Shown piece by piece: positions 12,220 to 14,750 of a DNA stretch of 14,750 bases. A program made the position numbers and the translations under genes. The notes under the pieces are model-generated. The model saw nothing but the letters and a program-made list of their open reading frames with translations, ran no database searches and was not told the origin of the DNA. The stretch comes from Pseudomonadota bacterium. Its GTDB lineage: Bacteria; Desulfobacterota; Syntrophobacteria; Syntrophobacterales; Syntrophobacteraceae. Positions within the stretch are counted from its first letter, which is position 1; each line of letters starts with the position of its first letter. The stretch covers positions 1 to 14,750 of the forward strand of contig JAEZXS010000241.1 in NCBI GenBank assembly GCA_023442755.1. The letters run 5' to 3'.

Positions 12220-13146
12220 ATGGGAAGAATATTCGGCGACATCACGAAGACGATAGGAAATACACCCCTGGTAAAGCTCAACAGGATAGCAGCAGGCCTG
12301 GACGCAACAGTCCTGGTCAAGGTGGAGTCTTTCAATCCCCTGTCCAGTGTGAAGGACCGGATCGGCGTATCGATGGTCGAGGACGCCGAGAAAAGAGGCG
12401 CAATAAAGAAGGGCACCGTTCTCATCGAACCCACGAGCGGAAATACCGGGATCGCACTGGCCTTTGTCGCGGCATCCAAGGGGTACAGGCTCATATTGAC
12501 CATGCCGGAGACGATGAGCGTGGAGCGGCGGCAGCTGCTCTCGATCCTGGGGGCCGAAGTAGTGCTGACCCCGGGGACGGAAGGAATGACGGGGGCGATA
12601 CGGAAGGCGGAAGAACTGGCGCGAGAGCTTCCCGATGCGATCATTCTCCAGCAGTTCAACAATCCCGCCAATCCCGAGATCCACCGGAAGACCACGGCGG
12701 AAGAGATCTGGAACGATACGGACGGCAAGGTTGATTTTGTCGTCGCGGGGATCGGCACGGGCGGCACGTTGACCGGGATAGCCGAGATCATCAAGGGACG
12801 CAGGAAGGATTTCCGGGCCGTCGCCGTCGAACCGGAAACCTCCCCGGTGCTTTCCGGGGGCAAGGCGGGACCGCACAAGATCCAGGGCATCGGCGCAGGC
12901 TTCGTCCCGAGCGTATTGAACCGGGACATCATCGACGAGGTGATCCGGGTAAAAGATGAGGACGCGGGTAATACGGCCCGCCGTCTGGCCAAACTCGAGG
13001 GCATTCTCGTGGGAATTTCATCCGGGGCGGCGTGCTGGGCCGCGCTCCAACTCGCCGGACGGCCTGAGAACAAAGGAAAGACGATCGTCGCCATTCTCCC
13101 GGACACGGGTGAGAGATACCTTACGACATGGCTGTTCAAAGAGTAA
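12220..13146 (+). CDS. cysK: Cysteine synthase A (O-acetylserine sulfhydrylase)
   Basis: A 308-residue fold-type II PLP enzyme joining O-acetylserine and sulfide to cysteine. Signatures: IGNTPLVKLNRI (12-23); FNPLSSVKDR (38-47), with Schiff-base K45; PTSGNTGIA (71-79), the substrate loop; FNNPANPEIHRKTTAEEIW, a full-length OASS helix; GIGTGGTLTG, the phosphate-binding turn; and GISSGAA near the pyridine ring. The substrate loop and full length favour O-acetylserine over a cystathionine beta-synthase; an alternative acceptor cannot be excluded. It starts one base after the metY stop, with GGGGGAA upstream, so they are tightly coupled. In CymR systems CysK doubles as the regulator's co-repressor, so its place beside an Rrf2 gene is notable. 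Confidence 0.95.
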   Translation: MGRIFGDITKTIGNTPLVKLNRIAAGLDATVLVKVESFNPLSSVKDRIGVSMVEDAEKRGAIKKGTVLIEPTSGNTGIALAFVAASKGYRLILTMPETMSVERRQLLSILGAEVVLTPGTEGMTGAIRKAEELARELPDAIILQQFNNPANPEIHRKTTAEEIWNDTDGKVDFVVAGIGTGGTLTGIAEIIKGRRKDFRAVAVEPETSPVLSGGKAGPHKIQGIGAGFVPSVLNRDIIDEVIRVKDEDAGNTARRLAKLEGILVGISSGAACWAALQLAGRPENKGKTIVAILPDTGERYLTTWLFKE

Positions 13147-13364
13147 CGCCTCAACCGAAACGGTTTGGGCTAAATCTTTACACCGCTCTCTTCCGGTTTG
13201 CCGGCATACCTTGCCCGGCGACCGGAAGAATGATCCAATAACGCGACTCTTTCGAATCATCGCAGGCAAAGCTTTTCCGCCGGGGCGGGCGGCAGCGAGG
13301 TTGGATATCATCCGAACCGGCACACGTGGTGTGAGGCCTATGCCTCTTTCTTTCCGGAGCATAT
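13147..13364 (+). other. Hairpin-rich leader of metX
   Basis: A 218-base gap in an otherwise tight cluster. Four stems are visible: CTTCCGGT (13190-13197) with ACCGGAAG (13221-13228), enclosing GCCGG/CCGGC; CCGCC (13277-13281) with GGCGG (13288-13292); GGTTGGAT (13299-13306) with ATCC-G-AACC (13310-13318); and CACAC (13321-13325) with GTGTG (13329-13333). The first lacks a T-run, so is not a standard terminator. I see no SAM-I, SAM-II or SAH riboswitch consensus. It could be a cis-acting RNA, or an attenuator with a separate promoter. Confidence 0.4.
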
Positions 13365-14516
13365 ATGCTGCAGCGCAAGGGCATTGGAATCGTAGAAACG
13401 AAATACTTTACTTTCACTCCTCCGGGCGGCATCCAGTTGGAATGCGGGGAAAGGCTTCCGTCGGTAACCCTGGCCTACGAAACCTACGGGCGGCTCAACG
13501 CGGAGAAGACCAACGCTATCCTGATCGTGCATGCTCTCACCGGCGATGCCCATGCGGCAGGCTTCCACAAGGGCGCCAGAAAACCCGGCTGGTGGGATGA
13601 AATGATAGGACCCGGCAAGGCGTTCGACACGGAGAAGTATTTCGTCGTGTGCTCGAACGTCCTGGGCGGCTGCCAGGGCTCCACTGGGCCTTCGAGCATC
13701 AACCCGGTCTCGGGAAAACCTTACGGCCTCGATTTCCCGCTCATAACAGTTAACGACATGGCGAGTTGCCAGCTGCACCTGGTCGATCATTTCGGAATCG
13801 AAAGGCTCCTGTGTGTTGCGGGCGGCTCAATGGGTGGCATGCAGGTTCTGGCCTGGCTGGTAAATCACCCGAACCGGCTGCAGAGCGCCATTCCCATCGC
13901 CACAGCGCTGAAGCACTCTCCCCAGCAGATTGCGTTCAACGAAGTGGGCAGGCAGGCGATCATGGCCGACCCCCTCTGGAAGTCAGGGAACTATTACGGC
14001 GGATCGCCGCCGGGACGAGGACTGTCGGTGGCTCGCATGATCGGGCACATAACCTACATGAGCGATACGTCGATGGCGCGGAAGTTCGGGAGGCACAAAA
14101 AGGAGCATCCCCAGGCCCTCAAGTTCACTCCCGGCTACGAAGTGGAAGGGTACCTGCACTATCACGGGGAAAACTTCGTAAAGCGGTTCGACGCCAATTC
14201 CTATTTGTACATAACCAAGGCCATCGACGACTTCGATCCTGTAGGGAACAGGCCGATACAGGAACTGCTGCGTGGAATCGATGCAAAGGTCCTCGTGATC
14301 GCCTTCAAATCCGACTGGCTCTATCCGGCCTACCAGTCCAAGGAGATCGTCAGGGCCTGCAAGCTGGGCGGTGTGGAGACGACCTATTGCGAAGTCGATT
14401 CCACATACGGACACGACGCATTCCTTCTCGAAATCGAGGAAGAGACCTATCTCATCACCCATTTTTTGAAAAAGGTATACAACGGCTACGAGGTAATCGC
14501 CGATTATGAACTCTGA
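13365..14516 (+). CDS. metX: Homoserine O-acetyltransferase
   Basis: A 383-residue alpha/beta-hydrolase-fold enzyme that transfers the acetyl group of acetyl-CoA to homoserine, the committed step to methionine. Signatures: ILIVHALTGDAHAAG (52-66), the oxyanion-hole strand; NVLGGCQGSTGPSSINP (98-114); nucleophile S155 in the GGSMGGMQ elbow (153-160); D317 in FKSDWLYP; and H350 in YGHDAF, completing the Ser-Asp-His triad. Length matches MetX and, with the GGCQGSTGPSS loop, separates it from the shorter MetA. GGAG lies 7 nt before the ATG. The acetyl rather than succinyl donor is inferred from a MetY-type gene in the same cluster; some MetX proteins are succinyltransferases. It overlaps metW by 11 nt. 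Confidence 0.94.
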   Translation: MLQRKGIGIVETKYFTFTPPGGIQLECGERLPSVTLAYETYGRLNAEKTNAILIVHALTGDAHAAGFHKGARKPGWWDEMIGPGKAFDTEKYFVVCSNVLGGCQGSTGPSSINPVSGKPYGLDFPLITVNDMASCQLHLVDHFGIERLLCVAGGSMGGMQVLAWLVNHPNRLQSAIPIATALKHSPQQIAFNEVGRQAIMADPLWKSGNYYGGSPPGRGLSVARMIGHITYMSDTSMARKFGRHKKEHPQALKFTPGYEVEGYLHYHGENFVKRFDANSYLYITKAIDDFDPVGNRPIQELLRGIDAKVLVIAFKSDWLYPAYQSKEIVRACKLGGVETTYCEVDSTYGHDAFLLEIEEETYLITHFLKKVYNGYEVIADYEL

Positions 14517-14750
14517 ACACAACAGGCTGGATATCGAGATTATCCGTGACCTGATAGAGCCCCAGTCCTCGGTTCTCGATCTGGGATGCGGGAACGGGGA
14601 ACTGCTCTACCTGCTGATTCGGGAAAAAGGTGTGCGGGGGCAGGGGCTGGAAATAGACGAACGGGCCATCTACAAGTGCGTGGCAAAAGGGCTCAATGTC
14701 ATTCACGGGGACCTCGACAGCGGACTGTCGGAATACCTGGACCAGTCGTT
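14506..14750 (+). CDS. metW: Methionine biosynthesis protein MetW (partial, 3' end outside window)
   Basis: The first 81 codons of a class I SAM-dependent methyltransferase-like protein, open at the window edge. SVLDLGCGNGELLYLL is the SAM-binding loop (about 22-37); GQGLEIDERAI is the acidic strand end; and CVAKGLNVIHGDLDSGLSEY is strongly MetW-like. MetW acts with MetX in many proteobacteria and may be needed for its activity; the methyl acceptor, if any, is unknown. It starts inside the last codons of metX (14506-14516 shared), so translation is coupled. Full MetW proteins run to about 200 residues. Confidence 0.93.
   Translation, partial: MNSEHNRLDIEIIRDLIEPQSSVLDLGCGNGELLYLLIREKGVRGQGLEIDERAIYKCVAKGLNVIHGDLDSGLSEYLDQS

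Noticed and set aside
13147..13364. Known SAM or SAH riboswitch before metX
   Set aside because: Hairpins are present but none of the conserved core strings of these classes can be found by eye; kept as an unknown leader.
1..14750. CRISPR arrays, tRNA or rRNA genes, transposase genes
   Set aside because: Looked for on both strands; no regularly spaced repeats, tRNA cloverleaf or transposase-like protein was seen.

Overview
The window looks like chromosomal DNA of a Gram-negative, GC-rich bacterium with type IV pilus retraction ATPases, trans-sulfuration-independent methionine synthesis (MetX/MetW plus a MetY-type sulfhydrylase) and a PflX-type radical SAM protein. This mix fits a Desulfobacterota (former Deltaproteobacteria) member such as a Syntrophobacter-like organism. 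The taxon is inferred from gene content alone; there is no rRNA or other phylogenetic marker here.

Layout. 1-268 (minus): 5' part of a GTA/phage-type three-TM holin family gene, running off the left edge. 395-874 (minus): Hsp20 small heat shock protein with its own intrinsic terminator. 1039-3057: an accessory module of lower GC than its surroundings, bounded by two 37-bp imperfect direct repeats (33/37 identical). It carries a winged-helix, antitoxin-like regulator overlapped by an AbiEii-like nucleotidyltransferase whose reading frame breaks in an A7 tract; the missing C-terminus is still present in the next frame. 3085-4581 (plus): an ACSF3/MatB-like malonyl/methylmalonyl-CoA synthetase. 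4639-6473 (minus): thiL-thiD, overlapping by ATGA. 6636-8938 (minus): two tandem PilT-family ATPases, a canonical PilT followed by a PilU/PilT-like paralogue, ended by an intrinsic terminator. 9027-9959 (minus): PflX-like radical SAM protein. 10175-14750 (plus): a sulfur amino-acid cluster of Rrf2-type regulator, YezD-like small protein, O-acetylhomoserine sulfhydrylase, cysteine synthase, homoserine O-acetyltransferase and MetW (cut by the right edge).

How it works together. The right-hand cluster takes homoserine to O-acetylhomoserine (MetX), sulfhydrylates it to homocysteine (MetY) and makes cysteine from O-acetylserine (CysK). It is headed by a cysteine-rich Rrf2 regulator with palindromes over its own promoter, so a CymR/IscR-like sulfur or Fe-S control circuit is likely. 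A 218-nt leader rich in hairpins precedes metX. ThiL and ThiD supply late steps of thiamine diphosphate synthesis.

The most unusual part is the repeat-bounded regulator/nucleotidyltransferase module at 1039-3057, which looks like an acquired toxin-antitoxin or abortive-infection cassette whose putative toxin is frameshifted at a homopolymer.
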